A stretch of 64,000 nucleotides of DNA from Deroplatys truncata (GCA_030765065.1 CM060979.1:111650350-111714349); one strand, 5' to 3'; numbered from the stretch's first letter, positions 1-12,590 are shown. Notes: generated by a model not told the origin, from the sequence alone. A program made the numbers and translations.

Positions 1-80
1 AAAAGGTTCCACGCGCGTGTCATAACTCAAAAACAAGAAGTTGGATGAACACGAAATTTCATGTTTGAACCAGACGCTGT
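1..80 (-). repeat. R900 family, short fragment
   Basis: The phrase 'cataactcaaaaac' followed by 'agttggatgaacac' matches the part of R900 just beyond its CA microsatellite, read on the minus strand (compare 42658-42720). Only this piece is visible because the window begins here. Confidence 0.4.
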
Positions 81-1235
81 TTCCCATAATAGACGAAGTA
101 TTCAAGAAACTTTCTTCATCCCAGATTAACCTTTACATGAACACTTTTTCTTATTTTTCTATTTTCTAAAAATAGGTCCAATGGTTAAATATATTTACAT
201 TATGTTGAATTTTCTGTGATTAGGCTATAAAGTCATCTTCATCTTGAGCCAGTTTTGTACAATATTATGTAAGAGGTAAACCATGAGTGACAAAACCACG
301 CTCCACGAAAAAAGTAGAGCTAACAGAATTATCGAATAGCTTAGCTTTTTTTGTGCATTAATCTTTATCCAAGTATACGTTGTTACATCTTTTAGATTTC
401 CTAGGTTGAACCGCCTCGCTCTGTAAAGCGTCTTTTCTTTGTTCAAAATGTCAAAAAAAAAAAAAAAAAAAAGACTTACGATATGTTTGATTTTTCTTAT
501 TTCGCATGCAGTCAAGTTCATATTGAATTTATAGACAAATATTTTTCATAACGTAATGGGAACAATGGAATAAATTTTTATAAGAATTATGTAATATAAA
601 GGTAAAGGTTATGTGAGTGTGTCATAGCTTTTTTAATATTTTTAAGAACGCGGGAGGCATAAAATGGCTGGGGAATCTAGACATTTGTTTGCTTATGTTT
701 TTCGTTTTACTTTCTTATGCCTTCTTTATGTTTTGCTACGTATTTTACACACCCACTCCTACAGAAATAGTAAAAAATTAATAATAAATGCATCATTCAT
801 GAAATGGTGTTTGGTTTGGAAATTACTATGCATGTATATAACCTCTGCATTTAATATTCCTTGTTTAAAGCGTTCTTTTCACATTCCAACACCGTGTTAC
901 GAAACCTGCTTGCTGTCTTCATCATATAGCTATCATACATATACAACAGCAGGGAAAATCTCATGCTTTTGCAAGCTACTGTTGATAAGGTCTTAAAAAT
1001 AATTTGGAATTATATGGCTGCTATATAGCGGGCAAGCAAAACAATATCGCCATTATCTATTTCAGGACATTGCAGTCTTAAGAATTGCAACAGTCTGGTG
1101 AACCAGGTGTATATTTTAGATGTAATTTTTTGTTTGCTTGTATGCAATTGAACTAAGCGATAATGGACAAGTCATAAAAACGATACACTTTTATATATTT
1201 TCAAGGGGCCCTCAAACATGTGAGCACCTCGGATG
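81..1235. other. AT-rich stretch without a recognisable gene
   Basis: Nothing recognised. It holds a 20-base A run at 453-472. Open frames of about 100 codons at 225-521 and 664-996 are low-complexity and hydrophobic, resemble no family I know, and have no supporting splice or start context. Confidence 0.5.
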
Positions 1236-1740
1236 ATAGATATAGGGTATACAACGGAGGGGGACATCTTGCATACTGCGACCTATATAGATTGATAGTG
1301 GTTACTATCCCCCAGGAGGAAGGGATGAAGTGAAGGCTACAGGCCGCAGGCAGATAGACCAGAGACGCGCGGAATTCCCTAACAATTACTAGCTGGAAAA
1401 CCCTCCCGCTATTACAACTGCCCAGAGGGGACGAAGAACGACCCGTAGAACCAAAAAACCCACTAATGTCCGCAAGGAATATTCTTTCCTTGGACAGAAT
1501 GGATGCGCGCCATCTGTCCGGCACTGCCTCACGCCACGAAACCTAGAAGCACACCTGAAAAATGAGAGGGAAACGGAATGAAAGGGGAATGAGGGAAAGG
1601 AAATCACCCCAGATTTCACCTGTCGACCAGGAAAAAGCACGAAAAACTCAAGTTCACAGGAGGCGATCGACGAGAATTGAACCCGGGGCTTCCCGATTGC
1701 GAACGGGATCGAATGTAGCACTCACCTTAGGTAAGCGTTA
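1236..1740 (-). mobile_element. SINE-1 copy (tRNA-derived)
   Basis: One of three related copies (also 40384-40780 and 52650-53085). The family shares a body with blocks such as 'ctttccttgga' and 'gccatctgtccg' and an A/G-rich stretch 'gaaacggaatgaaagg'. Read on the minus strand, the head near 1735-1665 carries a polymerase III B box of the form GGTTCAATTCT, which is how tRNA-derived SINEs are recognised. The A box of this copy is degraded. Open frames here are by-products of the GC-richer body. Confidence 0.7.
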
Positions 1741-3774
1741 GAGATATACAAAATAAGTACAGTGATAAATAAAATGGATAAGGGATTTTGTCGTTTGAAT
1801 TCAAAGAAAACTACATATGCTTAAAGTTTTGGTTTCATACATTTGCATGTTAAAGTTTTCTGAAACATATTTATTTTAATTCTCGCTACGTTGTTTCATT
1901 TATACGAACAATGTTTCTAACGTTATATGTAATCACGAAGTCTCGACCCTCATTACTATAGGTGCTTAGCTCTACTGAAATTGTTGCTATGTAAAGGTAA
2001 GGTCCCTTTATTCGTGGCTAGGCACAAGTAACAACAGTAGGGTTCGAGTAATACGACACTACACAAGAATGGAGAATTATAGTCCAAGAATGAATAGCAC
2101 TTCATCAGTAGTAAAAATGTAGGATGGCATAGAAATAAATCCCTGCAGTAGTCATTATCCAGAAGAAACACGAAAAGAAAATAAAGATTCAAATGGAGAA
2201 TCCATGTACAAGTAATTACGGTATACACAATTGCAAGTAGTAGACTGAATAACAGACCATTACGCAGTTAAAGAGGGCGAAGACGCTAAATTGTAATGCG
2301 GGAAAAGGGGAGCGCTAAATGTGCTTCGAGCCCCTTTTAGTGCCTCCACGGCGGCGACTACATTGCGCATTATGGATGTTCAAGTAACAACCCAGATTCA
2401 TCAGTGTACCTAAGAGAAAACAGCGTAAACACAATGGCCTGCATTTAATGTATCCAACTTTGTGTGAATGTTTCTTTTGGTATACTTGCCTACCGTCAAA
2501 CAACCGGAAGAATTTGTGTACTTTTTCAAATATTACGTCGCTTTGTTTTCTTCAAATAATTTCTGTTAGCCGTGATTTTTATACACTTTTTTTTGTTATT
2601 GTTAATAATACTGATTTTGATGTGAACCAAAACTTTAGAGTTAGCAAACTTCTGTGAGTTTGTTTCCATGTCTAAAATTACCTAACGTTAATGAAAGTCA
2701 TTGCAAATACTCATGTTAGATGACATGTTTACATCTAGTTTTCATTTTTTTAAATATTCCAAATCCGTTTCTTCCTCTTTAACCTTATTATGTGGCCCTT
2801 CCTTTCATAGCAGCACCGAGAAATATTTTCTTGAATATCGAAAATAAAATCACTGCTAAATTTTGACACTCGCGTTTATAGCTCAGAGGCATTTTATTGA
2901 TGTAAATATTGTAAATAAATACAAAAAACTACCTTAAAATTGTTAATAATTATGCAAATGCAAAATATGTACAATTTAAGAAAGAAACACTGTAACTACT
3001 TATATCCCTAAACGTTTCGACAACGCTCACAAAAACATAAAGAAGCAGAAATGTATCCCAAAAATAATGAAATTACCTATACTACTCTTACTACAGATAC
3101 ATTTTGATTTTATCAATACATTTATTGAGAGGCCAGATCAGGATTAGGTTTATTTAGAGAATATCAAAATCTAGATGGACTTAATTGAAACATTTCACCA
3201 ATGAAATGAATTAAATTATATAAACAATAGCTTTCATTATCAAATCCAGTAGAAAAGGTACAGCCATTTTCAAATAGGTATGTCGCGTTTAAAAACAAGT
3301 CACCATCGCAGCAAGTCAATACAACCAACGAGAAAGTAGAGCGTTTCTAACCCAAAACATATCGTTTGCTCAGTATTACAAGGTTGTATGTAGCAGCAAT
3401 AACTTTTGAGAAACAAGAGTTTGAAATTTCTGATTTTGAGTGAGCAGTGTGTTGATATTATCCGGCCATTATTTTGTTGATTTCCTAAACAAATATAAAA
3501 ATATACATTATACATACTATTAACTTCATAATATTATTATTTTTGAAGAAGTTGTTTAATGTTATATTTCTGCATAGGACCTTGTAACACAAACCACAAT
3601 GTATAATTGAAACAACAAAGTTGTATGTAAGCATTCTGCATTAATAGTCTGAGATAACACTTTGCTGAGATAGCTTTTTGCTTTAATTATTATCAAGTAC
3701 CGTCTTAAAATAACTAAACTTACTCAAGAAATTTGCTGAAAAATAATCAGCTCTGTTTTCAATATTGATTTCAC

Positions 3775-3810
<36 letters not shown>

Positions 3811-4220
3811 GTTTATATTGTGGCCAAAGACAACATGGAATCACATTTTAATAATACCAGTTTCAATTTATATAGGTAATAAGTTGACACAAAGTGAAGA
3901 ATGATAAAAAATAACATCTCAACAAACTGACTCAAATAAGCTACTTAGGAATTCTGCTCTTGGTAATGCTTGAAAATAATATTGTACAGCATTATCATAA
4001 TACAATCACTAATTTTTAGTAATGTGAAGTGAACATATATAGTACAATAGCTTCCCCTTCCTTATAAATTTTTACAGAACTAAAGAATAACACAGCTATT
4101 CGTTCAGAAAATAAAAACACCAGCTTTCAATAGTGTTGGTTTAACTAAATGTGCTAAATTGATAACACAAAATATGCAAATGAAATATAATATATAATTA
4201 TATTTCTGAACAAAAATGCT
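1741..4220. other. AT-rich stretch without a recognisable gene
   Basis: No protein family, RNA gene or copy of the named repeats was seen. It includes the (TAA)n microsatellite at 3776-3810. A small inverted repeat of 8-bp arms lies around 2302-2340 in a GC-richer patch. Confidence 0.5.
3776..3810. repeat. (TAA)n microsatellite
   Basis: About twelve uninterrupted TAA units. Two other TAA tracts in the window belong to short retroposons, but the sequence after this one does not match them. Confidence 0.95.
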
Positions 4221-4390
4221 TTTATTGGTTATATTTTCTCTTGCACTCATTTTCTTTGGCCTCTTCTTAATAAGGCTTCAAAGAACTTCAGATATAAACT
4301 TCAGCATTGCCTTGAAAGACTTAATCTTGTTTGGTGGGATTGTTGTTAAGATTTTGGCTGGTTTTGGTATTGGTATTTCATCAAATTCTG
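4221..4390 (-). other. possible terminal exon with poly(A) signal
   Basis: On the minus strand an AG acceptor (4388-4390) is followed by a 36-codon open frame ending in TGA at 4278-4280. An AATAAA hexamer (4226-4221) lies about 50 bases further on. The peptide reads FDEIPIPKPAKILTT near its start and is not low-complexity. Acceptor, frame, stop and polyadenylation signal together look like a last exon, but no upstream exon was found and I do not recognise the protein. The overlapping plus-strand 62-codon frame (4216-4404) is hydrophobic and could equally be chance. Confidence 0.2.
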
Positions 4391-5380
4391 TGCACTTTCT
4401 TTAAATGATTAATAAATATTTCAAATTAACGTTATTATATTCTTTCTTGCTGTGACTCTGTTTCCTTTGTAAGCATGTGAGTGACTGAGGGAATTTAAGA
4501 GATGTCAGTTTTATAAATGGCACACTTTTATACTTGAAAAACTTGGAGCAAACTTGAAAGTTATAAAAGGCATGGGGTTGCATCTGCAAAATGTTGTATG
4601 GTTTCCTTTTACAGGCTGATTTGAGTAGGCACAACAGGGAAACTGGTGAATAAAACTCTCATTCTGATAAACTTCTTTCTAGGCAGCTGTGAACAGAGTC
4701 AATTTCCAGGAGCACAGAATTTCATAGTTATGTTTTGGATGCTTGCTAGCTTACTTCTCACACTTAATAAACCTTTATATTATTTTAAGGAATGTACATT
4801 TACCATATACATACACTTTGTCAATTCATACACACAAACATTATTACTATAGGGTTCTAAGTATACATAGAACTTTGAAACCCTCAGAGAAGAACAAAAT
4901 CCACATACAACCAATTTAAAACAGCTGTTATGTTTATACCAACAAGTGCTGTCGCCTTCTGATAATATTATGAAGTACAGCTCAAATCATACAACCTTTT
5001 AGCACTAAAACTTTAATTTCTGAATTTTCCTGACATAGAACCTTGTAATATTGAGCCAGCGATATGAGACTATATAAAAAAAGTTCTAAGGTCTATAGAA
5101 ATAAAAGTAAATACAGAACACTTTAAAGAAAGGAAACTTAATATAAATTAAGGTTCGTGTAGTAAACATTAATAATTTTAAACAGTACAGTTATTGAGAG
5201 CACAATTATAATTTAGCGGTGATACGACTAGCTTTGCAATTCGATCATCTTCGTGGATCCTTTCATATAAAACTAAAGCTAGGGAAATGACAAATCCAAA
5301 ATTGGTAGTGATATACAAGTATTGGTGTATTAAAATTCAATAATAACTGTTTGATTGTGGAAATTAGAATGATACATTCC
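4391..5380. other. AT-rich stretch without a recognisable gene
   Basis: Nothing recognised. Open frames at 4401-4634 (minus) and 4646-4852 (plus) match no family I know. Confidence 0.5.
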
Positions 5381-6260
5381 TTCTCCTTCCTTCCGCAATT
5401 CCAGAGGAACCTGCGCTCTTAACTGTATTTCTTTTAGTCCTTCTCTTCTTCTACTTAATAGCAGGAGCGCGATTCCAAGTGCTCAAGGTGTGAGCTTCTC
5501 CTCCCTCCTATTTCTCTCCTGGCTGATCCGTTACTACCTACCTGTATCAGTCCGGAGACCTAAGTCCACCAGTGACGCTCTGCTGTGTCAATGTGCATAT
5601 TGTAACGCGAACCGTGTAAAAGTGGTGGAGATTCTCCCCGCAAGCCTTTGCTTAACCACCCGATACTATCACTAATACCAATTCATTGAGCAAGGATCGT
5701 GATGCCCGAAAAGGAACAACACCTCACACATTTAATACCTAGTATCGCGTCTCTAAACTGGGCAAACTCCTTGTTCTGCTCCCGTATTTGCCCTTCCAAT
5801 TTTCAGAGTTCTCTTCTTAAATTCTTTCCTGGTTTTGATTTTATAGTTACACCTGCCTTAAGTATTTATTTTGCAGCTGTCAAGAAGCAAATCTTGCTAC
5901 AGCTTGGTCTTAAGTCATGACATCGGCACAGAAACCAAATTCCTACCTTCAGTGGACGATTCCACTTTTGCAGTGGAAATAGGGGTGACAACCCTTCCTT
6001 CTCCTCCCTCTTTATTGTCAATGGTTGATGGTCAAACACCCCCCCCCCCTCACCAACCTCAGGTATGTAATATTATGTTCCCGTTCCGTGCAGATCGGTG
6101 CCATCACTTCAGACCTCCTTTCACTGTCCCATCCTCCATCTCACCCGTCACCCTGCAACCTTCATCTCTCTAACACACTCATCAAGCTCATCTCGCCTGA
6201 CCTTCGGCCCGCCAATACTACACTGGACCGGATTATTCTTTGTGCGTGTTGAATCTATCA
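5381..6260. other. pyrimidine-rich stretch with a poly(C) run
   Basis: The plus strand is strongly biased to C and T, most clearly at 5990-6180, and holds a run of 11 C at 6039-6049. Four overlapping frames of 60-100 codons (5490-6252) follow from the scarcity of A-containing stop codons and show no domain. Confidence 0.5.
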
Positions 6261-7394
6261 TATTTTATTGAATAGATGTTTAATTCTGTGCTTACATCTA
6301 CATTACCTACTCAGTTTCTCTAAGAAGCTCACCTCAGCTTTGTACTACTCCACCACCCATGTTTCACCTTTATAAAGCTGCATAAGATAATCATAGTTTA
6401 TTAAATTTTATTGCAATTTATTTTCTTGGTTAAGTTTATAAAAATTTAAGAGTTATTTCCCTTTCTAGTTTTGCATTTGTACTAAAACTGCATCCTGGAT
6501 AGCTTGTACTTGATCCTTGGTCTTACGATTTGTCATCAATTACAATTTCTGTTTTCCCAAAACGTTTTGCATTCTCTTCATCTGATACTTTAAAACACAA
6601 TTCCTGGCATAACTGATTTGGGATATGTAAAATGCACTATAGGTATATTTACTTCATTAATTCGCGGATTCACCGAGAATATATATAAAAAATCACAATC
6701 TTTGCGTCGATGGTTAATGTACAAAACGGTTTACAAAGCTAATAATGGCACCTTTCATTATTAACAATACAAGAAAATTAAGGAGTGTGTAATCCCCTCA
6801 ACTCCATGAAATAGGTGGTATTTTCAGTGTCTCAGCTGGAATATCCTCGACCAGCTCTGCCAGAAATAATCTGAAGCAGTTTTATATGCTTTTGCTTTCT
6901 AACGAACTGCCTGCCATTTTACCGGAACATGGTGTCATTTGCTTTGCGCAAACTGTATTCCATAATCAAGTTTTCGTATTTCTGGTTCTAATAAATCTTA
7001 GAGTTAATCAAAATCGCAATGTGACAGTTAAGACCCAGGAAACCAAATGAATGAACATTCCGTTTTGGATTAATGAAACATGGCAAAGAAAGCTAGTCTC
7101 AGTGATTTTTGCAATGTTTGCATCCCAGCAGAGAGCCAGAAATGTAGAACACATTTCTTCCTCATTATGCGTTGAAAATTTGCGAATTTTGAATTCGATG
7201 GCAGCACTAATTGGCTAATTAAACGTTAGTGTCGATCCCACACTGCTGCCGGAACGTTTAATTAGATTTAAGACTTTTCGCTCGCGCGTTTTTGCTGTGT
7301 GGTGTGACGCAGGAAAGGCTGGTTTACTCAGGTTCCTGGTTCCACCTTGACGTCACGCCACGCTCAAAGCAAGGTTCACACTTTTTACTTTTTC
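6261..7394. other. AT-rich stretch with one small inverted repeat
   Basis: No gene recognised. A perfect 13-bp inverted repeat (ctaattaaacgtt at 7215-7227 and its complement at 7253-7265) surrounds a 25-bp spacer. Confidence 0.5.
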
Positions 7395-8030
7395 TGCTTC
7401 GTACTTACAGTAAATAAAGGAAGTACCTATTGTATTCCAAGCAAATTTCGATACCGAGATTTCACCGGATATGCACGTTTTGAGGAACCCTGAATTAAAA
7501 ATGGGATCTATAGATAAACTTCCGTATATATGCATATGTGTGTTCGCCTCTGAAGTCCTCTCATTCTGAATGAATTTTGATAACTGGTAAACCATAAGAG
7601 ATAGACAAAATCTTATTGCACAAAAATAATTACATATTAACACACATTAAAACACAAAATTATTTTTTAGTTAATCGAGGTATTCGAGAGTTTACGAGAT
7701 ATACCTTATTATTGGTTTGAATTTTAAAATGCTTATATTTTTCTCAAATGGAGAGCAGTTATTTTGGGGAGAGGGCTTGTGGTTATGCAAAGACAACGGA
7801 ATTTCAAAGCCACCACATAGTGACCCGTTCTTAAAGGATTTGACTGTCACTTAAGCCTATTGTATTCCCTTATTTCCCTTGTACCTACAAGGAACTACTT
7901 ATATAATAACCATTTCTGTAAATGTGTATTTCGATTAGCATGAAGTAGATAGAATAATAAGCTTTTATAAGAATTGTTTGTTGAAGAATGGTGGAAAAAG
8001 CCATGGTAATGTACATCAGATTGTTATGTT
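7395..8030 (-). repeat. R900 copy with internal deletion
   Basis: Read on the minus strand, it begins like the other R900 copies near 8025 (catgg instead of catgac, then the tctac-like block). It runs through 'taaaccataagagatagac' and ends with the conserved 'gataccgagatttcaccgg' part near 7450. The CA microsatellite block is missing. Confidence 0.65.
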
Positions 8031-8540
8031 AGTGGCTGACTTCCAATGATTAATTATTATATTAATTATGAAGCTTTGCTCTGTTAACTGAGTCGTACCC
8101 ATGCCCATATGGAGGTTTGGCCTAGCTCCTGCTGGGGTTTAAGTTAGAGAAACAGGATAACTGCCCCCGTGCGTTGACTGTTTGATCCTACTTCGTCGGC
8201 CTATTGTAAGGATTAGTAAAGCATGTTACTATTTCTGTTTTCCTCAATAGTCTTTAATGCTCATTTAAGAGACATCACTTCATTGGAAATCTATCATTGA
8301 TATTGCATTCTTTTACTTTTTGCTGAGAGAAATGTGCCTTAGTAAACATTTCTGTTTATAAAAATAATAAATAAACTAATCAACATTATGGCAACGATTA
8401 GCTAAGGCCCTTAAGTTATACTATAAACTGAAAGAATTTCACTAGTTATCGGAATTTAAAACCTAGGTTCCGTTCTGGTTTGCTTTTCTTTCGCCATCAC
8501 ACAAGCTTTCTCCTCTGTAACCCTATTGTAGCACAATTCA
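8031..8540. other. AT-rich stretch without a recognisable gene
   Basis: Nothing recognised between the R900 copy and the start of the Helitron-like repeat. Confidence 0.5.
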
Positions 8541-8573
8541 TGTATAATAATATTATAAACAAAGAAAATCTGT

Positions 8574-8695
8574 ATGTATATATGTATGTATGTGTCCATG
8601 TATTTATGTATGCATGTATGTGTTCATATATTTATGTATGTATGCATGCATGCATATGTCCATGTATTTATGTATGAATGTGTGTGTGTATATAG
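8574..8695. repeat. TGTA/TGCA-rich microsatellite
   Basis: An imperfect tetranucleotide array (tgta, tgca, tttatgta). It sits at the same place in all three Helitron-like copies (also 11575-11690 and 38850-38965), so it belongs to the element. The 65-71-codon frames of M, C, Y, V and H here are artefacts of it. Confidence 0.9.
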
Positions 8696-8999
8696 CGTAA
8701 TCTCAAAAACTACTCTACCAATTTTTATAATTCCTTTACCATCGAAAAACCCCATTCCTTCTGACGGACGTGGGCTATTAAACACCTAATTTCAAGTCAT
8801 AAATTACTAAAAGAGTAAAGGTATTTACAAAGCCTATGTTTTAAAATACGAAAACATTGAAATTATAAAAGAAGATAATTGCAAAGAAGGCATTCTTCAT
8901 TCAAGATTTTTCGTTGAGATTGCCATGAAGTAGAAAACTCCACAGAAGATGCTTGTAAAATAAGATAAATACCGCTGATATTTCATTCCAAACAACATA

Positions 9000-10246
9000 C
9001 ACTATCTGATCAAAAGTATCCGGACACCCCACAAACATACGTTTTTCACCTTAGGTGCTGCATTGTGTTGCCACCTACTGCCTGGTACTCATTATCGCGA
9101 CCTCAGTAGTCATTAGACATCGTGAAACAGCAGAATGGGACGCTCCGTGGAACTCACGGACTTCGAACGTGGTCAGGTGATTGGGTGTCACTTGTGTCAG
9201 AAGTCTGTATACGAGATTTCCACACTCCTAAACATCCCTAGGTCCACTGTTTCTGATGTGATAGTGAAGTGGAAACGTGAAGGAACATGTACAGCACAAC
9301 AGCGTACGGGCCGACCTCGTCTGTTGACTGACAGAGACCGCCGACATTTGAAGAGGTCGTAAAGTGTAATAGGCACACATCTATCCAGACTATCACACAG
9401 GAATTCCAAACTGCATCAGGATCCACTCCAAGTACTATGACAGTTAGGCGTGAGGTAAGAAACCTTGGATTCCATGGTCGAGCGGCTGCTCATAAGCCAC
9501 ACAACACGCAGGAAAATGCCAAACGACGCCTAGCTTGGTGTAAGGAGAGTCAACATTACACGATTGAACAGTGGCAAAACGTTGTGTGGAGTGACGAATC
9601 ACGGTACACAATGTGGCGATCCGATGGTAGGGTGTGGATATGGCGAATGGCCGGTGAACGTCATCTGCCAGCGTGTGTAGTGCCAACAGTGTAATTTGGA
9701 GGTGGTGGTGTTATGGTGTGGTCGTGTTTTTCCTGGAGAGAGCTTGCACCCCTTGTTGTTTTGCGTGGCACGATCACAGCGCAGACCTACACTGATGTTT
9801 TAAGCATCTTCTTGCTTTCCACTGTTGAAGAGCAATTCGGGGATGGCGATTGCATCTTTCAACACATCGAGCACCTGTTCATACTGCACGGGCTGTGGCG
9901 GAGTGGTTACGCGACAATAACATCCCTGTAATGGACTGGCCTGCACAGAGTCCTGACTTGAATCCTACAGAACACGTTTGGCATGTTTTGGAACGCCGAC
10001 TTCGTGCCAGGCCTCACCGACCTACATAGATACCTATCCTCAGTTCCGCACTCCGTGAAGAATGGGCTGCCATTCCCCAAGAAACCTTCCAGCACCTGAT
10101 TGAAAGTATGCCTGCGAGAGTGAACGCTGTCATCAAGGCTAAGGATGGGCCAACACCATATTGACTTCCAGCATTACCGATGGAGGGCGCCACGAACTTG
10201 CACGTAATTTTCAGCTAGGTGTCCGGATACTTTTGATCATGTAGTG
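9000..10246 (+). mobile_element. Tc1-type transposon with terminal inverted repeats
   Basis: The ends are inverted copies of about 30 bp sharing the block GATCAAAAGTATCCGGACACC, at 9008-9028 and again, complementary, just inside 10240. A TA dinucleotide flanks each end (8998-8999 and 10247-10248), the target duplication expected of Tc1/mariner elements. The 1247-bp length and a single interrupted transposase inside are normal for Tc1. It lies inside Helitron-like copy 1 and is therefore younger. The transposase is broken, so the copy should be immobile unless helped in trans. Confidence 0.93.
9135..10164 (+). pseudogene. Tc1 transposase, frameshifted and with stops
   Basis: This was a DDE transposase that would bind the element's inverted repeats and cut and paste it at TA sites. 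The first 76 codons (9135-9362) contain the N-terminal helix-turn-helix, with SVELTDFERGQVIG and later RTGRPRLLTDRD. A frameshift follows; frame 2 from 9437 gives the catalytic block VWSDESRY (first Asp at 9593-9595). A TAA at 9692-9694 interrupts FGGGGVMVW. Another frameshift near 9865 joins the segment APVHTARAVAEWL, then SPDLNPTEHVW with the third acidic residue, Glu, at 9970-9972. A TAG lies at 10027-10029 and the natural end is TGA at 10162-10164. At the expected second Asp the codon reads CAT (9865-9867). At least two frameshifts and two stops mark it as a relic of moderate age. Confidence 0.9.
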
Positions 10247-10929
10247 TATATATAGATTGTAGGTTCAAAGAGAGGAATCCGCAAAACAAAAGAGAATCGA
10301 AACTGCTTATAGCGCTACGATACGAAGGCGATACCAATGTCAAATTGTTTTAATAACCCTCATGCAAGTATTTTCTTTCTACTTATGTTGTATTGAAGTT
10401 AGTAAGCAGGGTACGTAACTGTATAAAGAAGAGGGAATTGCTAACATTAGATTCGGTGAACCGATGTTTTATGACTGACAACGGGAAGATTATTTTTCTC
10501 AATAGTCGCAGACTGTCTTTTCCAAAGTGACCAAAGAGAATGTACAAAGGTTTAAAATTTCACTTCCTGTAATTATCTAAAAATGTACTAGACCATTCTG
10601 ACCGATGCTTGTTCCACCGCCAAAGGGTGCGTATACACTATGCAGTATTTCCAGAACTTGTAAGATTTCGGGGAGAGGTTAAGGAAGTCAGACATTCTGC
10701 CGATGTTTTACATACTTTTGCGTGAATATCAGGGGATGTTTCATTCTTTACCTATTAGGAATAGCTGGGCCTGTACGAATTACAATTATAAGGGGTAAAT
10801 AGTAGGATTACCCATACAAATCCTCTAGATCACTGTACAATAATTTCATAAGGAACAGGGGAGGTAAATGAAATCAATTCATGTGATTTAATTAGAAAGC
10901 TACCGTGCAACGTCAGGTAACCCAGCTAG

Positions 10930-11532
10930 TAAATTTAAAAATGCGCATTTTATATTAACAGTGGACTTCCTCCGTAACAGCTGATACATTAAACTGTTTC
11001 GTAGGTGTGCAAACAAAGAACAAAAATTAGGGGTTATTTCTGAAAAGACGTATTAAAATGTTAATCTGAGCATTTACTGTGTTTCCTTTGCAACAATCAC
11101 AGCTAAGATACCCATCTATTATCCACAGTTTTATTTCTATGCCCTTAACCTAAGGTATGGGAAGTATTGCACTCAAACCTTAAAATTCAGTATCCCAATT
11201 TCAGAGAAAATTCTCGTTTTGGAGTCCCTGAATACAGAATGAGTCTTTTTAAAAAAGGAGCTTACGTTCGGATAGCATAACGCAGACGTGACAAATTGCT
11301 AAATATATCAATTTTTGTTTCAATCGATATATTTTTAAGATGAAAAAATACAATCTCCAGATCCCGAAGGACTCGTTACATGGACAACTCTTCGTTACAT
11401 TTTTATCTCTCGAAATTGCTCTAACAATTTGATGTAAATAGCCCGTAAAGTCCTTTTCATATTCTCTGAATTTTATACACCTGGGGAACTATAAAATCCT
11501 GGAAAATTCCTATAGGAAAAGGCGGAAGTCAT
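10930..11532. other. unassigned, with a weak R900-like patch
   Basis: No gene seen. Around 11390-11480 the sequence 'cgaaattgctctaac' followed by 'agcccgtaaagtcc' resembles the middle of R900 on the minus strand, much decayed. Confidence 0.4.
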
Positions 11533-11656
11533 TGTACGTAATATCCATACCTATAAAGAGAGAAAATGTCTATGCATATATGTATGCATGTATATATATG
11601 TATATATTATGTACCTGTGTATGTATTTATGTGTGTATGTATGTATGTTTGTATGT

Positions 11657-11691
<35 letters not shown>

Positions 11692-12590
11692 AATTTCAAC
11701 CGATTTCGAAAACTCTTTCACCATTGCAAAGTTCTGTTCTTTCTGACGGATATTGGCTATAAAAGACTTTCTAAGTTGAATCTATAAATTCTAAAATACT
11801 AAAAGGGATTTACGAAGCCTTCTTTGAAACCTGGAGTGGAATATAGCTGTTGTAATCCATAGAGAATGCGTGTATAAACAAAAGCTGATTACATTTTACT
11901 CTAAGCAACATAGGTGGCCATGATGTAACACTCAAGTAAACGGAAGACAGAGCTTAAAAACCGACAATCGATCCTATTTATAACTTTCCTGTGTATTATA
12001 TGTATTTCTTTAATTGCTATTTATTAAATACTGCAGATATGTGTGTGTAATAACACAGTATCAAAACCTCTGAATAACCTTTAATCTAATTCTGTAGATG
12101 TATGCATTGAATTCTCTGGATGTCTGTATCTTCAATAACCCTCATGTAAGAAAGTGATGTTTTATTTCCTTTGTGCTTACGTTGTAATCAAGTTAGCAGG
12201 TCATGCTGAATAATTCTATAACAAAAGAAAATTGCCAACATTATAAATCGGCGAACCGATGTTTTATAATTAGAAACTGAAAAGATCATTTTTCTGGATG
12301 GATACAGACAGATGTGTCTATGTGTCTCTTCAGATTAATTTGAAGGCTGGTACCTACAGAATCTTCATATTTACCAGCTTCTCCTCTATTTCGCTGTATA
12401 TGTTAAATGTTTCTGTGAACACTGTGTAGCTTTTTTATGTTATTAAGCAGCTATGGAACCAAAGAGAAGATTTAAAATGTCACGTACTGTGATTAGGTAT
12501 CTAAAAAATCACTCGACCATTCCAACTGATGATTTCTCTACCCTCAAAGATACTTGTAGGCAATGCAGTATTTCCAGCATTTCAAGAAAA
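11533..12590 (+). mobile_element. Helitron-like non-autonomous element, copy 2 (3' truncated)
   Basis: It starts with a degraded form of the family's 5' end ('cctataaagagagaaaatg' at 11550-11568), then the microsatellite. The shared block 'tttctgacggatattggc' is at 11740-11757. It follows copies 1 and 3 through 'aataaccctcatgtaag' (12136) and 'ccgatgttttataatt' (12257), ending near 12590 where R900-like sequence begins. The CTAG end is absent. Confidence 0.6.
11575..11690. repeat. TGTA/TA microsatellite inside Helitron-like copy 2
   Basis: Imperfect tgta/tgca units ending in a pure (AT)n stretch at about 11660-11688. Same position in the element as at 8574-8695. Confidence 0.9.

Larger units (their letters stand above)
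8541..10929 (+). mobile_element. Helitron-like non-autonomous element, copy 1 (split by Tc1)
   Basis: The left end reads TGTATAATAATATTATAAA after an A. This is a decayed form of the TCTATACTAATAT start seen in copy 3 at 38817 and typical of insect Helitron derivatives. A TGTA-type microsatellite follows, then the shared block 'ccttctgacgg' (8757-8767). The right end is CCCAGCTAG followed by T at 10930, with a GGTAACC core just upstream that fits the 3' hairpin. An A before the 5' end, a T after the 3' end and a CTAG terminus are Helitron hallmarks. No Rep/helicase is encoded. The Tc1 element at 9000-10246 interrupts it; copy 3 shows the empty site near 40129. Confidence 0.65.

Noticed and set aside
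6025..6252. Proline-rich proteins at 5871-6252.
   Set aside because: The pyrimidine-rich strand naturally encodes P, S, L and H; no start context or domain.
7215..7265. Termini of a transposon.
   Set aside because: Only 13-bp arms around a 25-bp spacer, with no flanking duplication.
8480..8789. Short proteins rich in M, Y, C, V and H.
   Set aside because: They are translations of the TGTA-type microsatellite in the Helitron-like element.
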